Assembly: GCA_021813555.1 (NCBI GenBank)
Contig: JAKAKG010000059.1
Location: forward strand, 1 to 46,077
DNA from: Acidobacteriota bacterium
GTDB lineage: Bacteria; Acidobacteriota; UBA4820; DSQY01
DNA length: 46,077 nucleotides
Direction: 5' to 3'
The notes below the pieces were generated by a model. It worked only from the letters and a program-made list of their open reading frames with translations. It made no database searches and was not told the DNA's origin. This document shows, one piece after another, positions 1 to 8,400 of the stretch. The position numbers and the translations under genes are program-made. Positions within the stretch are counted from its first letter, which is position 1; each line of letters begins with the position of its first letter.

Positions 1-1
1 C

Positions 2-802
2 TACCTGGGCGAAAACACCTGGGCCTACTACGTGCTGGCCAAGGGAAAGGCGCCGCTGTACCTGGACGGGTCGGCCTCGCTCAATACGGCCATGCCCATC
101 CTGTGCGAGGGAGAACCCTTCCCTGCGGGGGCCACCGCCTTCTTGTGCCCCTTGGGGACGGGGGAGCAGTTTTTCGGGGTTGCGGGTATCATCGGCAAAC
201 CTGAAGAGGCCTTTTCCGAAGAGGACCGGCGGGCGGCGGAGCACTTCATTCGCCAGGCGGCCGCCCTGGTCAAACTCTCGGCGCTCAATACCTTCAACGA
301 AGCCAATTCCATCAAGGATGGGCTCACGGGCCTCTTCAACCGAAAGTACTTCGAGGAGCAGGTCGTGAAGGAGATGGCGCGGAGCCAGCGGGAAAGTGCT
401 CCGCTGGGCCTTCTCATGCTCGACGTGGACCACTTCAAAAAGGTCAATGACACTTTCGGCCATCCCGCCGGTGACCTGGTTCTGCGGGCCGTGGCCGGCG
501 CGGCCCGCGCCGCCGTAAGAAAAGTGGACATCGTCTGCCGCTACGGCGGAGAGGAGTTCGCGGTCATCCTTCCCGTGTGCCCCGTGGCGGAGGCCAGAGA
601 GGTCGCCGAGAGGGTGAGAATGGCCGTGGAATCCCTGCCCGCTGGTCCTGGCGGCCTGCCCGCGCCCGTGACCGTAAGCGTAGGCGTGGCCGCTTACCCC
701 CACCCCTTTTCCAGTCCCACGGGCCTCACGAAGGGGGCCGACGCCGCTCTCTACACGGCCAAGAGCAGGGGCCGCAACCGGGTAGAAGTGGCGACGAGGT
801 AA
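2..802 (+). CDS. GGDEF diguanylate cyclase with GAF-like sensor region (5' end outside window)
   Basis: The reading frame is open from base 2, so the gene starts upstream. The first ~90 visible residues look like the end of a GAF-type sensor domain, closed by a helix. A complete GGDEF domain follows: the D-x-L-T-G-L-x-N-R entry motif, then the active-site loop R-Y-G-G-E-E-F. An R-K-V-D tetrapeptide sits five residues before GGEEF, which is the spacing of the RxxD inhibitory site for c-di-GMP. The family condenses two GTP into cyclic di-GMP, and conserved catalytic and inhibitory motifs suggest an active, product-inhibited enzyme. The signal sensed by the GAF part cannot be told from this fragment. 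It ends 94 bp before purD and has no obvious functional link to it. Confidence 0.9.
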   Translation, partial: YLGENTWAYYVLAKGKAPLYLDGSASLNTAMPILCEGEPFPAGATAFLCPLGTGEQFFGVAGIIGKPEEAFSEEDRRAAEHFIRQAAALVKLSALNTFNEANSIKDGLTGLFNRKYFEEQVVKEMARSQRESAPLGLLMLDVDHFKKVNDTFGHPAGDLVLRAVAGAARAAVRKVDIVCRYGGEEFAVILPVCPVAEAREVAERVRMAVESLPAGPGGLPAPVTVSVGVAAYPHPFSSPTGLTKGADAALYTAKSRGRNRVEVATR

Positions 803-846
803 GGGCGGGTGGGCTCACCCACCCCGCCGGATCCAGCCTCCAGGCA

Positions 847-876
847 TTGACCAGAAATGCCTATCTCCCTTACAAT
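847..876 (+). promoter_or_regulatory. sigma-70-type promoter of purD
   Basis: TTGACC (847-852) and TACAAT (871-876) are separated by 18 bp, each one mismatch from consensus. Transcription would start near 883, which leaves the GGAGGCGGG Shine-Dalgarno and the ATG at 896 in the leader. This argues against the upstream in-frame ATG at 857, which lies inside the promoter. Confidence 0.55.
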
Positions 877-895
877 GAATGGCTTCGGAGGCGGG

Positions 896-2164
896 ATGCG
901 GGTTCTACTCGTGGGGTCGGGAGGGCGCGAGCACGCGCTGGCCTGGAAGCTTAAGCAGTCGCCGCGGCTCAGCCACCTCTTCTGGGCGCCGGGCAACGGC
1001 GGCGCGGGCGCGGACGATGAAGTGGTGCCCGTGCAAGCGGAGGACGTGGCGGGTCTCGTGTCCTTCGCCAGGGACCACGCCGTAGCGCTCATCGTGGCCG
1101 GCCCTGAAGTGCCTCTGGCCATGGGGCTGACGGACGCCGCTGCGGCGGCGGGCATCCCCTGTTTCGGTCCCGCGCGGGCGGCAGCGCGGCTCGAATCCTC
1201 CAAGGTCTTTTCGAAGCAGTTCTGCGACCGCCATCACATCCCCCAGGCTCCTTACACCGTCTGGACCGATGCGGAGGCAGCCTCGGACTACCTGCGGACG
1301 TACGGCGGCCCGTTCCCCCTGGTTCTGAAGGCCGACGGCCTGGCGGCGGGAAAGGGCGTGCTCATCTGCCAGAACCGGGAGGAAGCCCTGGAGGGCACAC
1401 AGCGCATCCTAGGATTGAAGGAATTCGGCGGCGCGGGCGACGCCATGCTCGTGGAGGCGTTCCTTCCTGGCGAGGAAGCCTCATTGCTGGTGTTCTGCGA
1501 TGGGCAGCGGGCGGTGCCCATGCCCCCCGCCAGAGATTTCAAGCGCGCGTCGGACGGGGACCAAGGTCCCAATACGGGCGGTATGGGTGCCTACTGCCCG
1601 GCCACTCTCATGAGCGAAGATCTGATCGATGCCGCCATGGGGTCCGTGATCCGGCCTACCCTGGCGGGCATGGCCTTGGAGGGAAGCCCCTTCCGCGGCG
1701 TCCTCTACGCGGGGCTCATGCTCACCGGCGAAGGACCCAAGGTATTGGAGTTCAATTGCCGCTTCGGTGACCCGGAGACGCAGGTGGTTCTCCCCAGGCT
1801 CGACGGGGATCTCGTGGAGATCTGCGCGGCCTGCGCTCAGGGGCGGCTTGACGCGGGCTCGGTGGCCTGGAAGAAGGAGGCTGCCGTGACGGTGGTCCTG
1901 GCCTCGGGCGGGTATCCCGGAGCGTACCAGACGGGCAAGGCCATCACGGGACTGGACGAAGCGGCGGCGCTCCCCGGGGTCACGGTGTTCCACGCGGGGA
2001 CGAAGCGGCAGGGCGGGACGGTCGTAACCTCGGGCGGACGGGTGCTGGATGTGACCGCCACCGGGGCCACGCGCGAGGAGGCCAGGGCCAGGGCCTACGA
2101 AGCCGTTTCAAACATCCACTTTGACGGAATGCACTACAGGAAGGACATTGCCGCGGTCACGTGA
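896..2164 (+). CDS. purD: phosphoribosylamine--glycine ligase (GARS)
   Basis: 422 residues, the usual length for bacterial PurD. The protein opens with a Rossmann-like motif (VGSGGREHAL), followed by the ATP-grasp domain with K-A-D-G-L-A-A-G-K-G, the G-P-N-T-G-G-M-G-A segment and F-N-C-R-F-G-D-P-E-T-Q near residue 285. It catalyses the second step of purine synthesis: ATP-dependent joining of glycine to 5-phosphoribosylamine, in the cytoplasm. The start at 896 is chosen because GGAGGCGGG lies just upstream and a good promoter overlaps the earlier ATG at 857. It stands apart from other pur genes here. A long inverted repeat follows its stop codon. Confidence 0.95.
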   Translation: MRVLLVGSGGREHALAWKLKQSPRLSHLFWAPGNGGAGADDEVVPVQAEDVAGLVSFARDHAVALIVAGPEVPLAMGLTDAAAAAGIPCFGPARAAARLESSKVFSKQFCDRHHIPQAPYTVWTDAEAASDYLRTYGGPFPLVLKADGLAAGKGVLICQNREEALEGTQRILGLKEFGGAGDAMLVEAFLPGEEASLLVFCDGQRAVPMPPARDFKRASDGDQGPNTGGMGAYCPATLMSEDLIDAAMGSVIRPTLAGMALEGSPFRGVLYAGLMLTGEGPKVLEFNCRFGDPETQVVLPRLDGDLVEICAACAQGRLDAGSVAWKKEAAVTVVLASGGYPGAYQTGKAITGLDEAAALPGVTVFHAGTKRQGGTVVTSGGRVLDVTATGATREEARARAYEAVSNIHFDGMHYRKDIAAVT

Positions 2165-2177
2165 TCCATGTGAGGGT

Positions 2178-2233
2178 GCGACCGGGTGATTGAGAGGCCC
2201 TCGCATGCATCCCTTCCTCGATCACCGGGTCGC
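2178..2233. repeat. long imperfect inverted repeat between purD and the aminotransferase gene
   Basis: Left arm GCGACCGGGTGAT (2178-2190) and right arm ATCACCGGGTCGC (2221-2233) pair with a single mismatch, and the stem can extend inward through TGAGAGG and CCTCG. There is no T-run after it. It could act as a stem-loop transcript end for purD. The arms carry GGTGATT-like words and are flanked by further TGATCACC copies, resembling the octad arrays found elsewhere in the window. Confidence 0.55.
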
Positions 2234-2271
2234 TTGATCACCCTGATCACCACCGAAAAGAGAGGACAGCC

Positions 2272-3639
2272 ATGACTCCCAACTTTCCCAAATTGCCGCA
2301 GATCAACACGGAGCTTCCCGGACCCAAGGCGAAGGCCCTCATCGCCCGGGATCACAAGTACGTCTCCACCTCCTACACCCGCGGCTACCCTTTGGTGGCG
2401 GAGGAGGCCTTCGGCGCCATCGTGAAGGATCCTGATGGCAACTACTTCCTGGACTTCGCGGCGGGCATAGCCGTGGTCTCCACGGGCCACTGCCACCCCG
2501 AGGTGGTAGAAGCCATCAAGGGCCAGGCCGACAAGCTCATCCACATCAGCGGCACGGATTTCTACTACACGAGCCAGGTGCAGGCCGCCGAACGGGTGGC
2601 GCGGCACGTCCACGGGAAAGGCACGAAGCGGGTTTTCTTCGGCAACTCGGGGGCCGAGGCCATCGAATGCGCCATCAAACTTGCCAAGTACCACACGGGG
2701 CGCAAGCGGTTCATCGCCTTCTACGGCGCCTTCCACGGCCGCACGACGGGGGCCCTGTCCCTCACCGCCAGCAAGGCCGCCCAAAAGGAGCGCTTCTTCC
2801 CTCTCATGGACGGCGTCACCCACGTGCCCTACGGCTATTGCTACCGGTGCCCCTACGGCCAAACCTACGGTTCCTGCAAGATGGAATGCGTCTCCTTCAT
2901 CGAGGACACGGTCTTCAAGACCACCGTACCGCCGGGCGAGGTGGCCGCCATCTTCGTGGAACCCATCCAGGGTGAAGGCGGCTACGTGGTGCCCCCCGCG
3001 GAGTTCATTCAAGGGCTGCGCAAGATCTGCGACAAGCACGGGATCCTGCTCGTGGCGGACGAGGTGCAGTGCGGCGTGGGCAGAACGGGGAAGTTCTCCG
3101 CCATGGCGCACTTCGGCGTCTCCGCCGACATCACCTGCCTGGCCAAGGGCATCGCCTCCGGCATGCCCCTCTCCGCCTGCGTGGCCTCGGACCACATCAT
3201 GAACTGGCCTCCCGGGAGCCACGCCAGCACCTTCGGCGGCAACCCCCTCTCCTGCGCCGCCGCCGAAGTGACCCTCCGGCTGGTGGACGAGCAGCTCGCG
3301 GCCAACGCGGCGAGCCAAGGCGAATTCCTCATGGGCAAGCTCAAGGACATGATGGGGCGCTACGAGGTCATCGGTGACGTTCGGGGGAAGGGCCTTATGA
3401 TCGGAGTGGAGATCGTGAAGGACCGCGTCGGCCGGGAGAAGAACAAAGAGCTGCGCGACGAAGTGGTGGAAGAGTGCTTCAGGTCGGGGCTGCTCCTCCT
3501 GGGAGCAGGGTCCAACACCCTCCGGATATGCCCTCCGCTCATCATCGATCGCGAGCAGGCCATGGTCTTCCTTGACATCCTCGAATCCTCCCTGAAAAAG
3601 GCCATGAACCGGCTGGGCTATAAGGGGTTTCCTTTCTAA
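2272..3639 (+). CDS. class III PLP-dependent aminotransferase, acetylornithine/4-aminobutyrate family
   Basis: 455 residues. It has the class III (fold type I) features: N-S-G-A-E-A cofactor-phosphate motif near residue 126, E-P-I-Q-G-E-G-G, the D-E-V-Q aspartate, and the Schiff-base lysine in L-A-K-G-I-A-S-G. A cysteine-bearing insert (YCYRCPYG followed by CKMEC) is typical of the branch of this family that includes omega-aminotransferases and some broad-specificity amino acid racemases of archaea and bacteria. The exact substrate cannot be read from sequence: 4-aminobutyrate, ornithine derivatives or a racemase role are all possible. The start has AGAGGA about 5 bp upstream. It is not in an arg or gab operon here. 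A hairpin 3' of the gene may end its transcript. Confidence 0.85.
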   Translation: MTPNFPKLPQINTELPGPKAKALIARDHKYVSTSYTRGYPLVAEEAFGAIVKDPDGNYFLDFAAGIAVVSTGHCHPEVVEAIKGQADKLIHISGTDFYYTSQVQAAERVARHVHGKGTKRVFFGNSGAEAIECAIKLAKYHTGRKRFIAFYGAFHGRTTGALSLTASKAAQKERFFPLMDGVTHVPYGYCYRCPYGQTYGSCKMECVSFIEDTVFKTTVPPGEVAAIFVEPIQGEGGYVVPPAEFIQGLRKICDKHGILLVADEVQCGVGRTGKFSAMAHFGVSADITCLAKGIASGMPLSACVASDHIMNWPPGSHASTFGGNPLSCAAAEVTLRLVDEQLAANAASQGEFLMGKLKDMMGRYEVIGDVRGKGLMIGVEIVKDRVGREKNKELRDEVVEECFRSGLLLLGAGSNTLRICPPLIIDREQAMVFLDILESSLKKAMNRLGYKGFPF

Positions 3640-3715
3640 GCCTATAGGACCTGCCGGCGGCGCGCGGAAGACGTGTGTGATCCGGCTCACATTCCGCATC
3701 GTTGGACGGATCTGG

Positions 3716-3748
3716 AACCGGCCCTCGCGTAGACACGGGGGCCGGTTT
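3716..3748 (+). terminator. terminator-like hairpin after the aminotransferase gene
   Basis: AACCGGCCC (3716-3724) and GGGCCGGTT (3739-3747) form a perfect 9-bp stem with a 14-nt loop. Only a weak T-run follows, so it may be a transcript-end stem rather than a strong intrinsic terminator. Confidence 0.5.
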
Positions 3749-3776
3749 CGTGATTCACTTGCCGGCAAGAGGACCC

Positions 3777-4580
3777 ATGGACATCACCTTCTGGGGCGTG
3801 CGCGGCAGTACTCCTTGCTTTTCCCGGGACAAGGTCCACTTCGGGACCAACACGTCCTGCCTCGGCATTTGGGAAGACGGAGGGGACCGCCTCATCTTCG
3901 ACGCGGGCACGGGAATCGTAGCCCTGGGCGACCAGTTGGAACAGGCCCGGTTCCCCAATTGCGACGCGATCCACCTCTTTTTATCGCACTTTCACTGGGA
4001 CCACATTCAGGGCCTGCCTTTTTTCAAGCCCGTGTACCGCAAGGGGACGCGCCTCGTGATCTACGGGCGGCCGGGCGTGGAGGCCGTCCTGAGCGACCAG
4101 CTCGTGCCGCCCTTTTGCCCCATCCCCCTCGAAGCCGTGGCTGCCGAGTTGGAGTTCGTGGTCATGGATGGCCCCGTGGAGATTGGCCCCTTGGTGGTAT
4201 CCCCCTTCGACCTGAATCACCCTCAGGGCTCCAACGGCTACGTGGTGGCGTCGGAGCACAGGAGAGTGGTGTACGCCACGGACACGGAGCCCGACGGCGG
4301 CGCCATGGATCGCCTCCTGCGGGACCGGGCCAGGGGAGCGCACCTGCTGGCCATGGATTCGAACAACAGCCTGGAGGAGCGGGAGCGCCGCAAAGGCTGG
4401 GGCCATTCCACGTGGCGAGATTGCATCGCCGTAGCCCGGGACGCGGGCGTCTCCCGGCTCGTCCTCAACCACCACGACGCGTTTCAGAACGACGATACCA
4501 TCCGGGCCAAGGAGTCCATGGCCCGGGCCGAATTCCCCGAAGCCCTCTGCGCTTACGAGGGCCTCAACCTCACGCTCTGA
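3777..4580 (+). CDS. MBL-fold metallohydrolase
   Basis: 267 residues. The protein begins MDITFWGVRGS, typical of a metallo-beta-lactamase subgroup related to PhnP and RNase Z-like hydrolases. The metal motif H-F-H-W-D-H lies near residue 76, and later conserved positions include the aspartate in Y-A-T-D-T-E and a histidine in L-N-H-H-D. No signal peptide is visible, so it is probably cytoplasmic. ATG 3777 is preferred because AGAGGA sits just before it; the upstream in-frame ATG at 3702 falls before the hairpin that follows the aminotransferase gene. It is followed 8 bp later by folK, so the two are probably co-transcribed. The substrate is unknown; a phosphodiester or cyclic nucleotide derivative would be in keeping with the family. 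Confidence 0.85.
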   Translation: MDITFWGVRGSTPCFSRDKVHFGTNTSCLGIWEDGGDRLIFDAGTGIVALGDQLEQARFPNCDAIHLFLSHFHWDHIQGLPFFKPVYRKGTRLVIYGRPGVEAVLSDQLVPPFCPIPLEAVAAELEFVVMDGPVEIGPLVVSPFDLNHPQGSNGYVVASEHRRVVYATDTEPDGGAMDRLLRDRARGAHLLAMDSNNSLEERERRKGWGHSTWRDCIAVARDAGVSRLVLNHHDAFQNDDTIRAKESMARAEFPEALCAYEGLNLTL

Positions 4581-4588
4581 GCCCCGCC

Positions 4589-5128
4589 GTGGACCGGGCT
4601 CCCGCCGCCACCTCCCCGCGCTGCCTCACGGCTCTGGCCCTGGGGAGCAACGTGGGAAGGCGCGAAGCCTTCCTGGCCATGGCCAGAACCTATCTTTGCG
4701 CGGGGAGGCTCGTTCGCATTTTGAAAGCCTCCTCCCTCTACGAGACGGAGCCCGTGGAATGCCGCCCGCAACGGTGGTTCATCAACCAGGCCCTTTGGGT
4801 GGACACGGAGCTTCCTCCGCCCCTCCTCCTGAGCCATTGCCAGCGCGTGGAGACCCTTTTGGGGCGCCGGCGGGCCGAACGCCACGGCCCGAGGACCCTG
4901 GATATCGACATCCTCTTCTGCGGGTCCCTCGTGATCCAAACGCCCGTCCTGACTCTGCCCCACCCCGCTCTGCCGAACCGGCGAAGCATCCTCCAGCCCC
5001 TCGCCGAGCTCGCCATGCCCTGGCGCCATCCCTTCCTGGGCGGGGACATCCCCGCCCTCCTGAGCACCTGCCGCGACCGCGCCCGCGCCGTGCTCATCCT
5101 GCCCGAGTTGGAGGTACCGCGGAGCTGA
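4589..5128 (+). CDS. folK: 2-amino-4-hydroxy-6-hydroxymethyldihydropteridine pyrophosphokinase
   Basis: 179 residues from a GTG start. FolK signatures are clear: L-A-L-G-S-N-V-G near the N-terminus, S-S-L-Y-E-T-E-P-V, the F-I-N-Q segment, and G-P-R-T-L-D-I-D-I-L-F, which holds the magnesium-binding aspartates, followed by L-P-H-P. It transfers pyrophosphate from ATP to 6-hydroxymethyl-7,8-dihydropterin in folate synthesis. GTG 4589 is the first start after the MBL-fold gene and gives a length near the family norm of about 160, with a short N-terminal extension. The C-terminal 25 residues are poorly conserved. No folP or folB is adjacent. Confidence 0.92.
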   Translation: MDRAPAATSPRCLTALALGSNVGRREAFLAMARTYLCAGRLVRILKASSLYETEPVECRPQRWFINQALWVDTELPPPLLLSHCQRVETLLGRRRAERHGPRTLDIDILFCGSLVIQTPVLTLPHPALPNRRSILQPLAELAMPWRHPFLGGDIPALLSTCRDRARAVLILPELEVPRS

Positions 5129-5454
5129 GCCGCCGTCCACCGATTCGGTAGCAACAAGGCTGGGGTTGAAGCCAGTGAAAGGGCGCCGGCAGGTATTGCA
5201 TCTTGATCTTGAAAGTGCGCATAATACATTCAGGGTAGGGTGAGGGTAGCTTCCCCCCAGGGGGACTTCTCGTAAGACCGCAAATATTTACAGCGTTGTA
5301 GCGCGTCAGCACTTAGGGCGCGGGATCGGGCCTGTTGCCCTTTGTCTCTAGGCCGCCATGTGAGGGAAGGGACCTGAGCGCGGCCGCGAGGGCGGGGAGT
5401 ATCGGGAAGAGGTGTCTGCCACAGAAGTAGCGTACCAGAAGAGGGGGAACACAG
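5129..5454. other. 326-bp leader region of the large protease gene
   Basis: No credible ORF. CATAAT at 5220-5225 with TTGCAT at 5196-5201 (18-bp gap) is a possible but weak promoter. The stretch 5315-5341 can form AGGGC/GCCCT followed by TTTGTCTC, a weak terminator- or attenuator-like element. GAGGGGG about 8 bp before ATG 5455 is a good ribosome-binding site. A long untranslated leader is likely if the promoter is real. Confidence 0.4.
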
Positions 5455-8400
5455 ATGAAATGGCGTTGGGCGGCATTGGCGTGCTTGATCGTCGCGTCGC
5501 TGGCGGTTCCATCGGCGGCCCAGAGGGTCAAGTCCGGACATAGTTCCTTGGATGACCTGGCCTTCGCCAGCCCGGAGACACGGGTGGTGGTCCAACAGGC
5601 CGATCTGAACGAGCTGAGACCTCTCAAAATCGCGGCGGTGGACAAGGCCGCCGGAGCGTTCGACGCGTTCCTGGCGCGTTCGGGCGGCAACTGGACCATG
5701 ATCTACGACCGCGTGTCGGGCAACCCGAGCCTCGTGGAGGGCCGGGGCATCGCTTGGCTTGGCGGCAAGGCCTATGCGGCCGACGTGAACACCCTTGATG
5801 CCAAGGCGCGCGCGCTCCTCTCGGCCAACAACGGGTTCCTCAACACCGCGCCCGGTACCCTGGTCCTGGATCAGGCGGCCAGCGGCGCCGTCGCCGACTA
5901 TCTCTACTTCCTGGAATACACCTGGACTTATGGCGGCATACCCGTGGACAAGGCCCGGGTCGTATTCAGGCTCAATCACGGCAACATGGTTCAATTCGGA
6001 GCTGAATACATCGACCCCAGCTTGCGCCAGCTTGACCCCAATCCCTCCCTATCTGCTGAGGCCGCCCAGGACATGGTCTTTGGCTATCTGGGCGGGCGCT
6101 CGTCCCTGGACACCATCGTGGACAAGGGCCGGCTGCTGATCATCCCCGTGTCCTCGCCTGACGCTCTCTCCGGGGCGCTGGTCGAACCCGGAACCGGTCT
6201 TGCCTACCGTCTTGTGTACGTCATCATCCTCCGCAGGGCGGGCGTCATGGGCACGTGGGAAGCGCGCGTGGATGCGCATACTGGCCAGCTCCTCTCCTTC
6301 ACCGACATCAACGATTACGGCAGCGTGCACGGGGGAGTGTATCCCGGGGACCGCCCGGCCCCCGAGGCCGACCGCCCCATGCCCTTCGCGGACATAGGCG
6401 GAGGCGCCTACGCCGACGCGGGTGGTGTGTTCGCGGGCAACGACGCCACCTCCGCGCTGGACGGCAAGTACGTCAAGATCACGGACCAGGGCTGCGGCGG
6501 CGGGGCCATCAGCCTCTCCACCACCACCGGCGACCTCAATTTCGGCATGAGCTCCGGGACGGACTGCGTCACGCCCGGCTTCGGCGGCGAGGGAAACACC
6601 CACGCGGCACGAACCCAGTACTACGCCATCAACCTTATCAAGATGAAGGCCCTGACCTACATGCCCGGAAACGCGTGGCTCAACGGGCAGGTGAACGACA
6701 ACGTCAATCTAAACCAGGTCTGCAACGCATACTGGGACGGCAGTTCGCTGAACTTCTTCAAGTCGGGGACTTACGACACCTGGGTTTGCTCCAACACGGG
6801 CGAGATTCCCGGCGTGGCCCTCCACGAGTGGGGCCACGGTATGGACACCAACGACGGCAACGGCTCAAGCCCGGACAATGGGACGGGAGAGACCTACGGC
6901 GACTGGTCCGCTGCCCTCCAAACCCATAATTCGTGCGGTGGCAATGGCTTCTTCATCGGCGCCAACTGCGACGGTTACGGCAACCCGTGCAACGACTGCA
7001 CCGGCATCCGCGACCTCGATTGGGCCAAGCACGCCGACAACACCCCCGCCCTTCCTACCATGCTGAACGCCAGCTCTGGCTTTGCCTGCTGGCTAAAGCC
7101 CAGCTACGCGGGCCCTTGCGGCTATGAAGGCCACTGCGAATCGGCCATCTCCTCTCAGGCCCTGTGGGATTTGTCGGCAAGGGACCTGGTCAACGTGGCC
7201 AAACCCTATGGCCTGGACCAGAATTCCGCCTGGATTCTCGCGGACAAGCTGTGGTACCGGAGCCGTTCGACGGCGACCGCGGCCTACGCCTGCCCCAGCC
7301 TGGCCACCACCAACGGGTGCGGCGCCGGGAACCTCTTTACCGTCTTCCGGGTCATCGACGATGACGACGGCGACCTGAGCAACGGGACGCCGCATGCCAG
7401 CGCCATTTACGACGCGTTCAACCGCCACGCCATCGCCTGCACCACCGTCAACAACACGGATCACACGGGCTGCACCGCCATCACCGCTCCCACGCTGGGC
7501 GGGAGCTCAGGGAGCAACTCGAACTCGCTCTCCTGGAACACCGTAGCGGGCGCGGCCACCTACGACCTGTACCGCAACGAGAGCGGATGCGACGCCGGCT
7601 ACACCAAAATCTACAGCGGGGCCACGGCGTCCTACGTGGACAACCAAGCCATCGACGGCATGGTGTACTACTACCGGGTACAGGCCATCGGGACCAACAT
7701 CGTCTGCACGAGCCTCATGTCCAACTGCGTGGCGCTCAGCCCCTCGACGCCTTCCGGCGTGCTTACGGGCACCGTGCGGGACTCTGTCACCAGCAACCCG
7801 CTCGCCAACGTCGCCGTTCAAGCGGTCTCGGGGAGCTACAACTACGTGGCCACAACCGATGCCTCGGGCGTGTACACCATGCCTCTGGTGGCCGTGGGGA
7901 CCTATGATGTGACCGCCACGGTGTTCGGCTACCTCCCAGGCTCCGTTACCGGCGTCAGCGTTACCTTGGGAAATACGACCACCCAAGACTTCGTGCTCTC
8001 GGCGGCCCCCAACTTCGCCGTCTCGGGCGCGATCACCGACGCCAATACGGGCTGGGGACTCTATGCCTCCATCCACATCACGGCACCCGGCTGGGCTGGG
8101 ATGACCACCTTTACCGATCTCGCCACGGGCGCTTATTCCGTCAGCCTCACGGCCGGATCCACCTATACCTTCACGGTAACCTCCCGCGTCCCCGGGTACA
8201 ACACCGGCACGGCCTCCGTGGGACCGGTGATGGAGCCCATCACGCAGAACTTCGGGCTCGTCCCCGACGCCTGCGGCGCACCCGGGTACGCGTCCGCGCC
8301 CATTGTCTCTTGGGACTTCAACGCCGGACAGCCCGCGGGCTGGACGGTGGTGAATGACGGCGGCACCTGCGACTGGGTGTTCGACGACCCCGGCGGCCGG

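Noticed and set aside
2134-3768. 544-residue minus-strand ORF
   Set aside because: It lies entirely antisense to the aminotransferase gene, has histidine/glycine/valine-rich shadow composition and shows no family motif.
3677-4588. Long N-terminal extension of folK
   Set aside because: It overlaps the MBL-fold gene out of frame and is proline/arginine-rich; GTG 4589 gives a normal FolK length.
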